Assembly: GCA_964461715.1 (NCBI GenBank)
Contig: CAYWVR010000050.1
Span: 1-15,003 of the forward strand
Direction of reading: 5' to 3'
DNA from: CAYWVR01 sp964461715
Lineage (GTDB): Bacteria; Planctomycetota; Phycisphaerae; FEN-1346
Length of the DNA: 15,003 nt
Shown here: one piece after another, positions 1 through 6,291 of the stretch
Layout of the letters: the number at the start of each line of letters is the position of its first letter
Position numbering within the stretch: position 1 is the first letter of the stretch
Notes under the pieces: model-generated
Told to the model about the DNA's origin: nothing
Database searches by the model: none
What the model saw: only the letters and a program-made list of their open reading frames with translations
Made by a program: the position numbers and the translations under genes

Positions 1-1
1 G

Positions 2-454
2 GCCCGGTCCCTGGCCAAGGGCGGACGCATCCGCGCCCAGGCCATGCACTCCGATCGCTCCCAGGCCGAGCGCGAGAAGGCCTTGGCGGACTTCAAGAGC
101 GGCAAGACCCGCGTTCTTGTGGCGAGCGACATCGCGGCCCGCGGCATCGACGTCGACGACATCTCGCACGTTGTCAACTACGACCTGCCGCGCGACCCCG
201 AGACCTACATCCACCGCATCGGCCGGACGGGCCGGGCGGGGGCGACCGGGTTCGCCTTCTCGTTCTGCGCCCTGGATGAGCGGGGCCACCTGCGAGACAT
301 CGAGCGGCTCCTCGGCAAGCCCGTTCCCCCCGCCGAGGACCACCCGTTCGCGTCGGACCTGCCGCATGTGCCCCCCGAGGGTCCGCTGAAGGTCTACTCC
401 TCCCGCCGCCGAAAGAGCGGCCGTTCGCGGGTCCGCTTCGGTGTCCGGGGCTGA
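2..454 (+). CDS. DEAD-box ATP-dependent RNA helicase, C-terminal part (5' truncated)
   Basis: This is the second RecA-like lobe of a superfamily 2 DEAD-box helicase, which unwinds or remodels RNA using ATP. The reading frame is open from base 2, so the gene begins before the window and about 150 residues are visible. Motif V is seen in VASDIAARGIDVDDISHVVN followed by YDLP, and motif VI in YIHRIGRTGRAG with its two arginine-finger arginines. The HSDRSQAERE stretch before them fits the conserved HG-x-SQxxRE region of motif IVa/b. A short basic tail (RRRKSGRSRVRF) follows the core; such tails bind RNA in RhlE-like proteins. The Walker A and DEAD motifs lie outside the window, so the subfamily (RhlE, DeaD, CshA) cannot be settled. 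The stop is followed by only 45 bases before the next gene. Confidence 0.95.
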   Translation, partial: ARSLAKGGRIRAQAMHSDRSQAEREKALADFKSGKTRVLVASDIAARGIDVDDISHVVNYDLPRDPETYIHRIGRTGRAGATGFAFSFCALDERGHLRDIERLLGKPVPPAEDHPFASDLPHVPPEGPLKVYSSRRRKSGRSRVRFGVRG

Positions 455-499
455 TGGCGGCCCTGTAGTCCCCGCTGCAAACGGTCGATGTACCGGTGA

Positions 500-877
500 A
501 TGGACCGCGTGCGCGCAACCCGGCGGCTCGCCTTCACGCTCGTCGAGCTCCTGCTCGTCGTCATGATCCTCGGCCTCCTGGCCGCCCTCGTCGTGCCGCG
601 CATTGCGGCATCCGGGCGCTTCGCGCGCGCGAACACGTGCGCGGCGAACATCGCGCTGATGAACCGGAAGATCGAGCTCTGCGCCATCGAGAACGGGGGG
701 AAGTATCCGACGAGCCACGACGTCTTCAAAGAGGTGATCCTGAAGGACACGGACCACTTCCCCGACGGCCCACCCGTCTGTCCCTACAGGGCCGCCTACG
801 TCTACGACCCGGACACCGGCCGCATCCAGCCCCACAACCACGGTTCGGCGGCCGATCTTGTTGGCAACGGCTTCTGA
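500..877 (+). CDS. Type IV pilin-like / type II secretion pseudopilin
   Basis: A 125-residue protein with a classic prepilin N-terminus: a short basic leader (residues 1-11), then FTLVELLLVVMILGLLAALV, which serves as processing site, membrane helix and assembly helix. Glu16 is at position +5 of the predicted mature protein, as needed for pilin assembly and N-methylation. The residue before the cleavage site is Ala11 instead of the usual Gly. The globular part is short, has cysteines at about 49, 59 and 94, and contains NGGKYPTS and YVYDPDTGRI stretches like those of GspG-type pseudopilins. No other pilus or type II secretion gene is nearby, so it would have to be processed and assembled by machinery encoded elsewhere. 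The ATG at 500 has only a weak ribosome site; a GTG at 496 opens a different frame. Family is clear; exact role (secretion pseudopilin, minor pilin, other) is not. Confidence 0.85.
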   Translation: MDRVRATRRLAFTLVELLLVVMILGLLAALVVPRIAASGRFARANTCAANIALMNRKIELCAIENGGKYPTSHDVFKEVILKDTDHFPDGPPVCPYRAAYVYDPDTGRIQPHNHGSAADLVGNGF

Positions 878-937
878 GACGGGCTCCCCGTTCGGCGGGC
901 CGACCTTCCCCCATGCCTGCCCCCCGGCGTTTTCGCC

Positions 938-966
938 TTGCCCCCGGCGTCGCGACGGAGTACGAC
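938..966 (+). promoter_or_regulatory. Weak sigma70-like promoter before the TPR lipoprotein gene
   Basis: TTGCCC (938-943) and TACGAC (961-966) are separated by 17 bases and lie about 80 bases before the lipoprotein start. The -10 element matches the consensus at only about half its positions, so this is tentative. The 167-base gap between the pilin and lipoprotein genes shows no clear terminator; a tgcccccggcgt stretch occurs twice with slight variation. Confidence 0.25.
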
Positions 967-1030
967 GTCTCTCGATGCGGCTGAACAAGGGGCGGCCCCC
1001 GGGCGTCAGAGGGGACGGCGGTCTCATCCT

Positions 1031-1037
1031 GGAGGAG
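1031..1037 (+). promoter_or_regulatory. Ribosome binding site for the TPR lipoprotein gene
   Basis: GGAGGAG lies seven bases before the ATG at 1045. It fixes that start over an unrelated longer frame crossing the same region, and fits the signal peptide that begins at this ATG. Confidence 0.8.
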
Positions 1038-1044
1038 CGGTGCC

Positions 1045-3441
1045 ATGCGACACGTCCTGGCCCTTGCGGCGGTCCTTGCCTGTGCCTTGGCGGCCGGGTG
1101 CGTCGAGGCTATCGTGAAGCGGGGCGACGCGGCTCTGGAGGTGTCGCGCCCGGCGGAGGCGGCCCGCCACTACGAGGAGGCCCTCCGCAAGAAGCCGGAG
1201 CTGGCCGACGAGCCGGCGTTCGTCGCCCGGCTTGCGGAGGCCCGCTTCGGGGCCCATTTCGAGGAGGGGGTGCGCCTGGCGGCCGCGGGGCAACACGAGA
1301 AGGCCGCCGACCGTTTCGCCCTGGCCTTGGAGCAGGACCCCGACTCGCTCGAAGCCGCCGCGGCGCTTGCCCAAGCCAAGGCCGATGCCGCCGAGGCCCG
1401 CCGCCAGGGGGCCGTTCGCCTCTTCGCCGAGAACCGCTTGCCGGAGGCCATTGCCGAGCTCGAGCGAGCCGTGGCCCTGGACCCCGACAATGCCGCCGCA
1501 CGCGAGGCCCTCGACACCTACCGGCGCGAGAAGACCCGTCGCGACGCCGAGGCCGCCCGACTCTACGACGAGGGTGTCGCCTTGCAGCGCGAGGGACGCG
1601 TGGCCGAAGCCGCGGCCCGCTTCGAGGCTGCCTTCGAGCTGAATCCCGGCCACGACCCGGCCCGGGCGGAGCTGACCCGGGCGCGCGACACCGTGGTCCG
1701 GGCCGAATCCCTCGCCGACGAGGGCGCGCGGCGTCTGGAGGCGAAGGAGCTGGAGCCGGCACGCCGGGCGCTGGCCGAAGCCCTGGCCCTGTGGCCCCAC
1801 TTCGGGCGGGCCCGGAAGCTGCGTGAGCGTACCCGGGATGCGCTCGATCGCGTCGTCGCGCGGACGGAGGCGTCGCGGATGCTCGCCGCCGACGGGCGGT
1901 GGGACGAGGCCCTCGCCGCGGCCAAGGAAGCCCTGGCGATCCATCCCTCCGACGCCGCTGCCCGGGCCACCCTCTCCGACGTCCGCCGCCGCGCCGCCGA
2001 GGAGCACACCGGTGCCGGCCGCGAAGCCCTGGCCGCCGGGAGGCTCGACGTCGCCGCGCTGCGGTTCGCCCGAGCGCTCGACTACCTCCCGGACCACGAG
2101 CACGCGGTGGCGGGCTTGGCCCGGGTTGATCACGCGCGCGGACGGGCCGCCGAGGCGGAAGACCTGCCGGGCGTGGCGCTCCTTCACTACCTAAACGCCG
2201 CCGAACGCGCCCCGGATGCCGAGTTCGAGGCCGCGGCGGCCTCAGCGCGCGGCCGGGTGCACGAGCGGCTGCGGGTGCGGCTGGTGGTCGGCGTGACGGA
2301 TGCCCTCGGGGCGGCGTCGGCCCAGGCCTCGGCCGTCCAGGTGGCCCTGGCCCGCGATCTGGCCCGCGCCAAGCCCCCCTGGCTCGACGCCACCGTCGGC
2401 GTGCCGCCCGACCACGAGGCGGTCTACGGGGCGGGGATCGAGCTGGTCGAGTTCCAGGTCGCCGCCTCGCCGGTCCGCTCCGAGCCGCGCACCCAAGCCT
2501 ACACGGTCGGCCGCGAGGTCCCGAACCCGAGCCTGCCGCGCCTTCAGAACGAACTGGCCGCCGAACGGGCCGAGCTGGCGCGCCTGCGCATCGCCCATGC
2601 GCGGCCGTGTATTCAGTGCCGCGGGGCCGGGCGGATTCCGTGCCGTTGGTGCGGCGGGGCGGGGTTCACGCCGTGCACGGCGTGCGGCGGTCGGGGGCGC
2701 GTCGCGTGTCCAGGGTGCGGCGGGGCGGGCACCGTGCCGCCCGGCGTCCTCTGCCCTGAGTGCAAGGGCAAGCGCACGGTCCGGTGTGACTCCTGCGGCG
2801 GGGGCGGCCACATCGATTGCTCCTCGTGCGGGCGCTTCGGGCATCCGGCCGGGTGGGTCGAGTGCCCGCGATGCGACGGCCACGGCCTGCTGGGGGCCGT
2901 CTCGGCCTGGGACGTCGAGCGTCAGGAGGACGAGGTCGAGCGGCTTGAGCGCCGCGTGCGGAATGAGCCCGTCACCGTCATCGAGGAGACCCGCGAGGAG
3001 CATGCCTACTCGGTCCTCCACCACGCGCGAACCGGCCACGGCCGGGCCCTCCTCCAACTCGGGCGGCTCGGCGAGGAGGCGTCCGCCGTTTGCAAGACCG
3101 CCGAGGAGACCGTCCGTCACGCCGACACCGAGGTGGCGAACCCGCGGCCGGAGGTGGGCGTCGCCGTCGACCCGCTGGACCTGCCGGGCGAGACGGAGGT
3201 CGGCGACGAGCTGGCCCGGGCCCTCGCGGGACGGCTCGCACGCGAGCTGGTGCGCGGCACGGCGGACCTTCGGGCGGGCGAGATGCGGTCGCAGGCGGCG
3301 GCCTTCGAGGCGGAGGGCCGCGCTGTTGCCGCGGTCGATGCGCGGGTGGCGGCGGTGGTGGCCGAGGAGACGGCCGACCCGGCCCGCGCCCGGGCCGCCC
3401 TCGACGCCTTTCGCCGTGCTCCGCCCGACGTCGCCCCCTGA
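1045..3441 (+). CDS. TPR-repeat lipoprotein with an eight-CxxC DnaJ-type zinc module
   Basis: A 798-residue predicted envelope lipoprotein. Residues 1-19 form a signal peptide ending in a lipobox (LAAGC, Cys19 as lipidation site). Residues 20 to about 400 are Ala/Glu/Arg-rich helix pairs with TPR features such as AARHYEEAL, EKAADRFALALEQDP and PEAIAELERAVALDPDN. Residues 410-500 are a separate region ending in YTVGREVPNPSLPRLQ. Residues 522-614 hold eight CxxC pairs at 522/525, 533/536, 544/547, 555/558, 570/573, 581/584, 592/595 and 607/610, most followed by GxG as in DnaJ, which has four. There is no J domain and no HPD motif. Helices at 501-516 and 624-640 flank the module like the arms of a coiled-coil hairpin. 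Residues 640-798 are acidic and helical. Zinc binding and a protein-binding scaffold role are inferred from domain families; the specific function is unknown. Confidence 0.85.
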   Translation: MRHVLALAAVLACALAAGCVEAIVKRGDAALEVSRPAEAARHYEEALRKKPELADEPAFVARLAEARFGAHFEEGVRLAAAGQHEKAADRFALALEQDPDSLEAAAALAQAKADAAEARRQGAVRLFAENRLPEAIAELERAVALDPDNAAAREALDTYRREKTRRDAEAARLYDEGVALQREGRVAEAAARFEAAFELNPGHDPARAELTRARDTVVRAESLADEGARRLEAKELEPARRALAEALALWPHFGRARKLRERTRDALDRVVARTEASRMLAADGRWDEALAAAKEALAIHPSDAAARATLSDVRRRAAEEHTGAGREALAAGRLDVAALRFARALDYLPDHEHAVAGLARVDHARGRAAEAEDLPGVALLHYLNAAERAPDAEFEAAAASARGRVHERLRVRLVVGVTDALGAASAQASAVQVALARDLARAKPPWLDATVGVPPDHEAVYGAGIELVEFQVAASPVRSEPRTQAYTVGREVPNPSLPRLQNELAAERAELARLRIAHARPCIQCRGAGRIPCRWCGGAGFTPCTACGGRGRVACPGCGGAGTVPPGVLCPECKGKRTVRCDSCGGGGHIDCSSCGRFGHPAGWVECPRCDGHGLLGAVSAWDVERQEDEVERLERRVRNEPVTVIEETREEHAYSVLHHARTGHGRALLQLGRLGEEASAVCKTAEETVRHADTEVANPRPEVGVAVDPLDLPGETEVGDELARALAGRLARELVRGTADLRAGEMRSQAAAFEAEGRAVAAVDARVAAVVAEETADPARARAALDAFRRAPPDVAP
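2608..2886 (+). other. Cysteine-rich zinc module (8 x CxxC) within the TPR lipoprotein
   Basis: Encodes residues 522-614. The units are CIQCRGAG, CRWCGGAG, CTACGGRG, CPGCGGAG, CPECKGKR, CDSCGGGG, CSSCGRFG and CPRCDGHG. Sixteen cysteines could bind four zinc ions if paired as in DnaJ, where two CxxC pairs bind each ion. The spacing is 11 residues for the first four units and more irregular later, with longer gaps before units 5 and 8. Confidence 0.85.
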
Positions 3442-3446
3442 TCCCC

Positions 3447-3475
3447 TTGGCAAGCCTTCCGGCGGCCGCTACAAT
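3447..3475 (+). promoter_or_regulatory. Sigma70-like promoter for the S41 protease gene
   Basis: TTGGCA (3447-3452) and TACAAT (3470-3475) are separated by exactly 17 bases. The predicted transcript start is near 3482, leaving a leader of about 50 bases before the ATG at 3534. It lies in the 92-base gap after the lipoprotein gene, so the protease and tsaD can be transcribed separately from it. Confidence 0.6.
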
Positions 3476-3519
3476 GAGACGACCCATGGCGTGTCACGAG
3501 ACACCCGGGACGTACCCGT

Positions 3520-3527
3520 AAGGAGGG
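3520..3527 (+). promoter_or_regulatory. Strong ribosome binding site for the S41 protease gene
   Basis: AAGGAGGG lies six bases before the ATG at 3534. It is the best Shine-Dalgarno match in the window and fixes the protease start. Confidence 0.85.
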
Positions 3528-3533
3528 ACGTAT

Positions 3534-4985
3534 ATGCTGCGCAGGAACCTAGTGGGGCTGCTCCTGATCCTCGCGACCGGGGGGCTGCTCGTGTGGGCTT
3601 TCGACGCCGCCGCCGAGCAGGAATCCGCCGACGCCGAGATGTTCGAGGAATACGACCGGTTCATCGAGATCGTGCGTCTCGTGCAGAAGCAATACGTGCG
3701 CGATGTCGACACGCCGAAGCTCTTCGAGGATGCCATCAAGGGGATGCTGGGCGGGCTGGACCCGTTCTCCAACTACATCCCGCCCGAGCAGCTCGATGAG
3801 TTCAACAAGGCGACGCGCGGCCGGTTCGGGGGTATCGGCATCCAGATCGGCATGCGCAAGGGCCTCCTGACGGTCATCAGTCCCCTCGAGGGAACCCCCG
3901 CCTACCAGGCCGGGATCCTGGCCGGCGACGTCATCGTCGAGATCGAGGGCAAGAGCACCGACGGCCTGACCCTCAACGACGCCGTCAAGGTCCTCACGGG
4001 CGACCCCGAGACGAAGGTCACCATGACCGTCCGCCACATGACTGGCGAGACGAAGGAGGTGACCATTACCCGGGCCATCATCGAGGTCAAGACCGTCAAG
4101 GGCTTCAATCGCGACGAGGACGGCCACTGGATCTGGATGATTGACCCGGAGAAGAAGATCGGGTACGTCCGCGTCACCGGCTTCGTCGACAACACGGTCG
4201 ACGACCTGAAGCTGGCGCTCGACGAGCTCCGGGCCGAGGACATGAAGGCCCTCATCCTGGACCTTCGGTTCAACCCGGGCGGCCAGCTCAAGAGCGCCAT
4301 CGAGATGGTGGATTTGTTCGTCAAGAAGGGCATTGTCGTCCAGACCAAGGGTCGCACTACGCCTTACTGGGAGGCCACGGCCACCGAGGCGGGCACGCTG
4401 CCGGTGTTCCCCATGGTCGTGATGATCAATCCCTTCAGCGCCAGCGCCTCGGAGATCGTCTCGGGGGCCCTCCAGGACCACAACCGGGCCATCGTCGTCG
4501 GCGAGCGGTCCTTCGGCAAGGGCAGCGTCCAGAACGTCATTCCCCTCGAAGGCGACGAGTCGGCGCTGAAGCTTACCACGAGCAAGTACTACATGCCCTC
4601 CGGCCGTAACATCCACCGCGAGGAGGACATGACCGACGAGGAGGAATGGGGCGTCGTGCCCGACATCGTCGTGCCCATGGAGCCGGAGGACTACGTGGCC
4701 ATTATCCGGGCCCGCCAGGCCGCCGACGTCATTCACGGCAACGGCGACTCCGACGAGGAGGGCGGCGGTGCGGCCCCCGACGGCGACGGCACGATCGACG
4801 AGGACGCCCCCGAGGGCTCTCCCGGCCCCGCCGAGCCCGAGGGCACCGAGGGCGAAGACCCGACCGAGGCGGAGGCCCCGGCCCCGGACTCGAAGACCGT
4901 TGATCGCCAGCTCGAGCGGGCCCTCGAGATTCTGCGGACCCTCGAGGTCATCGAAAAGTACCTTTCGGGGTCCCAGGCCGCGTGA
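3534..4985 (+). CDS. S41 family carboxy-terminal processing protease (CtpA-like)
   Basis: A 483-residue serine protease of family S41, which trims or degrades envelope proteins from a C-terminal recognition site. Residues 5-23 form a membrane anchor or uncleaved signal (NLVGLLLILATGGLLVWAF). A PDZ domain covers about residues 95-185 (GRFGGIGIQIG; AGILAGDVIVEIEGKS) and should bind substrate C-termini. The catalytic core follows: Ser304 in FSASASEI is the predicted nucleophile, Lys329 in GERSFGKG the general base 25 residues later as in plant CtpA, and Glu307 the third conserved residue. The core ends near residue 395. An acidic Gly/Pro/Glu/Asp linker (about 400-452) and a final helix (about 455-480) make a long C-terminal extension. 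The stop overlaps a possible GTG start of tsaD. Confidence 0.95.
   Translation: MLRRNLVGLLLILATGGLLVWAFDAAAEQESADAEMFEEYDRFIEIVRLVQKQYVRDVDTPKLFEDAIKGMLGGLDPFSNYIPPEQLDEFNKATRGRFGGIGIQIGMRKGLLTVISPLEGTPAYQAGILAGDVIVEIEGKSTDGLTLNDAVKVLTGDPETKVTMTVRHMTGETKEVTITRAIIEVKTVKGFNRDEDGHWIWMIDPEKKIGYVRVTGFVDNTVDDLKLALDELRAEDMKALILDLRFNPGGQLKSAIEMVDLFVKKGIVVQTKGRTTPYWEATATEAGTLPVFPMVVMINPFSASASEIVSGALQDHNRAIVVGERSFGKGSVQNVIPLEGDESALKLTTSKYYMPSGRNIHREEDMTDEEEWGVVPDIVVPMEPEDYVAIIRARQAADVIHGNGDSDEEGGGAAPDGDGTIDEDAPEGSPGPAEPEGTEGEDPTEAEAPAPDSKTVDRQLERALEILRTLEVIEKYLSGSQAA
4735..4890 (+). other. Acidic low-complexity linker of the S41 protease
   Basis: Encodes residues of about 400-452, made almost entirely of Asp, Glu, Gly, Pro and Ala with hardly any basic residue. 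It separates the protease core from a short C-terminal helix (DRQLERALEILRTLEVIEKY). It is likely disordered. Confidence 0.7.
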
Positions 4986-5008
4986 GCCCGGCCTCGGCCG
5001 GACAGCCC

Positions 5009-6019
5009 ATGGATATCCTCGGCATCGAGACCTCCTGCGACGAAACCGCTGCCGCCGTCGTCGCCGACGGCCGGGGTGTCCGCTCGAACGTCGTCGCCAG
5101 CCAGGTTGAGGTCCACCGCAAGTACGGCGGGGTGGTGCCGGAGATCGCCAGCCGGGCCCACCTCGAGGCCCTCGTCCCCGTGATTGAGGAGGCCCTCGAC
5201 CAAGCGGGCGTCCGGCCGGTCGACCTGGCCGCCGTGGCCGTCGTGCATCGGCCGGGCCTCATCGGGTCGCTCCTTCTGGGCCTGACCGCCGCCAAGACCC
5301 TCGCGTGGCTCCACGACCTGCCCCTCGTCGGCATCGATCACGTTGTCAGCCACGTCTACGCCCCGTGCCTCGATTCCGACGCGTGGCCCTTCCCGTCAGT
5401 GAGTCTCATCGTCTCCGGGGGGCACACGAGCCTGTATCACTCCACCGCCCCGCTGGGGCATGAGCGGCTCGGGGCTACCACCGACGACGCCGCCGGCGAG
5501 GCCTTCGACAAGGTTGCGGCCCTGCTGAATCTTCCGTACCCGGGCGGGCCGAGCATCGACCGCGCGGCCGAGCGGGGCGATCCGAAGGCCGTCGACTTCA
5601 CGCGGCCTTGGCTCGGGCCAGACTCGCTGGACTTCAGCTTCTCGGGCCTCAAGACCGCCGTCCTCTATCATGTGCGCGGCCACGGGCCCGGTGCGAAGGA
5701 CCGGCCCACGGAGCTCACGGAGGCCCAGACGGCCGACGTCGCCGCCAGTTTCCAGGAATGCGTCGTCGACGTCCTGGTCGGCAAAACCTTCCGGGCGGCC
5801 GAGTCGCGGGGCGTCGAGCACGTCGTTGTGGGGGGCGGGGTGGCGGCGAACCGGCGGCTGCGGGCCCGCCTGGCCGAGGCCGCCGAGGCGGGGGGTTACC
5901 GTCTCCACCTCCCGCCGATGGCCTACTGCACCGACAACGGGGCGATGGTCGCGGGCCTCGCGTACCACAAGCTCCGGGCAGGCGAGACGAGCGGCCTGGA
6001 CCTCGAAGCCCAGGCGTAA
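5009..6019 (+). CDS. tsaD: tRNA N6-adenosine threonylcarbamoyltransferase TsaD
   Basis: TsaD transfers the threonylcarbamoyl group from TC-AMP to A37 of tRNAs that read ANN codons, working in the cytoplasm with TsaB and TsaE. The 336-residue product shows the family's features in order: ILGIETSCDETA at the N-terminus, metal-binding His111 and His115 (DHVVSH), SGGHTSL, the DDAAGEAFDKVA segment, YPGGP, FSFSGLKTAV, GGGVAANRRLR and CTDNGAM with Asp309 as a further metal ligand. His111/His115 fall at the same numbers as in E. coli TsaD when translation begins at the ATG at 5009. A GTG at 4982 would add nine residues and overlap the protease stop, but the family normally starts a few residues before LGIETS, so the ATG is preferred. 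Placement just behind ctpA suggests co-transcription. The partners tsaB, tsaE and tsaC are not in the window. Confidence 0.97.
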   Translation: MDILGIETSCDETAAAVVADGRGVRSNVVASQVEVHRKYGGVVPEIASRAHLEALVPVIEEALDQAGVRPVDLAAVAVVHRPGLIGSLLLGLTAAKTLAWLHDLPLVGIDHVVSHVYAPCLDSDAWPFPSVSLIVSGGHTSLYHSTAPLGHERLGATTDDAAGEAFDKVAALLNLPYPGGPSIDRAAERGDPKAVDFTRPWLGPDSLDFSFSGLKTAVLYHVRGHGPGAKDRPTELTEAQTADVAASFQECVVDVLVGKTFRAAESRGVEHVVVGGGVAANRRLRARLAEAAEAGGYRLHLPPMAYCTDNGAMVAGLAYHKLRAGETSGLDLEAQA

Positions 6020-6037
6020 GTCGTGGTCCAGGGCCCA

Positions 6038-6055
6038 CCTAACGCAAACCGAACG
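6038..6055 (+). promoter_or_regulatory. Pho-box-like repeat cluster A (2 units)
   Basis: CCTAACG at 6038 and CCGAACG at 6049 are separated by CAAA, giving 11-bp phase. This is the most degenerate of the four clusters and lies just after the tsaD stop. Confidence 0.35.
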
Positions 6056-6085
6056 CGCCATCGGACGTCTTCCTGTTGCTTTGTC

Positions 6086-6125
6086 CTTAACAGACCCTTC
6101 CGCAGTCCTTGGCGCGAGCCTAGCG
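6086..6125 (+). promoter_or_regulatory. Pho-box-like repeat cluster B (4 slots in 11-bp phase)
   Basis: Units at 6086 (CTTAACA), 6097 (CTTCCGC, poor match), 6108 (CTTGGCG) and 6119 (CCTAGCG) keep strict 11-bp spacing with 4-bp linkers GACC, AGTC and CGAG. Confidence 0.45.
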
Positions 6126-6149
6126 CCGGGCCCTTTCTGCGGCTCTGGT

Positions 6150-6167
6150 CTTAGCGCGACCTTAGCG
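6150..6167 (+). promoter_or_regulatory. Pho-box-like repeat cluster C (perfect pair)
   Basis: Two perfect CTTAGCG units at 6150 and 6161 are separated by the 4-bp linker CGAC. The 7+4 bp direct-repeat layout equals that of the E. coli Pho box (CTGTCAT, 4 bp, CTGTCAT), with a different core. It lies about 50 bp before the TATAAT element of the phosphate operon. Confidence 0.6.
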
Positions 6168-6171
6168 CAAA

Positions 6172-6186
6172 GGCCATTTCCTGGCC
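6172..6186 (+). other. Small perfect hairpin in the phosphate operon leader region
   Basis: GGCCA (6172-6176) and TGGCC (6182-6186) form a 5-bp stem with a 5-base loop, just after cluster C. It has no T-tract and may be incidental. Confidence 0.25.
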
Positions 6187-6196
6187 CCGAAAGCGC

Positions 6197-6224
6197 TTGC
6201 GGGTGGCCGAGGAGCGTCTATAAT
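6197..6224 (+). promoter_or_regulatory. Sigma70-like promoter for the phosphate transporter operon
   Basis: TTGCGG (6197-6202) and a consensus TATAAT (6219-6224) are separated by 16 bases. The predicted transcript start is near 6231, giving a leader of about 60 bases to the ATG at 6292. Clusters A-C lie upstream of it and cluster D directly downstream. Confidence 0.55.
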
Positions 6225-6232
6225 CCCGTTTC

Positions 6233-6272
6233 CTTAGCGCGGTCTTAGCGCCATGCATGCACGAGCTTAGCG
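6233..6272 (+). promoter_or_regulatory. Pho-box-like repeat cluster D (3 perfect units in 4 slots)
   Basis: Perfect CTTAGCG units stand at 6233, 6244 and 6266. The slot at 6255 (GCATGCA) is diverged, but the phase is kept, with linkers CGGT, CCAT and CGAG. The cluster lies between the predicted -10 box and the start codon, where a bound regulator would more likely repress than activate that promoter. Confidence 0.55.
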
Positions 6273-6291
6273 CAAGCGGAATGCGATCTCC

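Noticed and set aside
858..1826. A 322-codon frame overlapping the lipoprotein N-terminus
   Set aside because: The Gly/Arg/Pro-rich product has no motifs, while the overlapping frame has a ribosome site, a lipobox and TPR features.
2300..3799. A 499-codon plus-strand frame crossing the lipoprotein end and the protease start
   Set aside because: It overlaps two well-supported genes, and its product is an Arg/Pro/Ser-rich shadow without domains.
4982..5008. GTG start for tsaD overlapping the protease stop
   Set aside because: TsaD proteins start a few residues before LGIETSCDETA, and the metal-binding histidines match E. coli numbering only from the ATG at 5009. The GTG is left as an alternative.
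6038..6272. CRISPR array or direct-repeat mobile element end
   Set aside because: The units are only 7-8 bp with 4-bp linkers, there are no spacers of 25-45 bp, and there are no cas or transposase genes. The 11-bp phase fits an operator.
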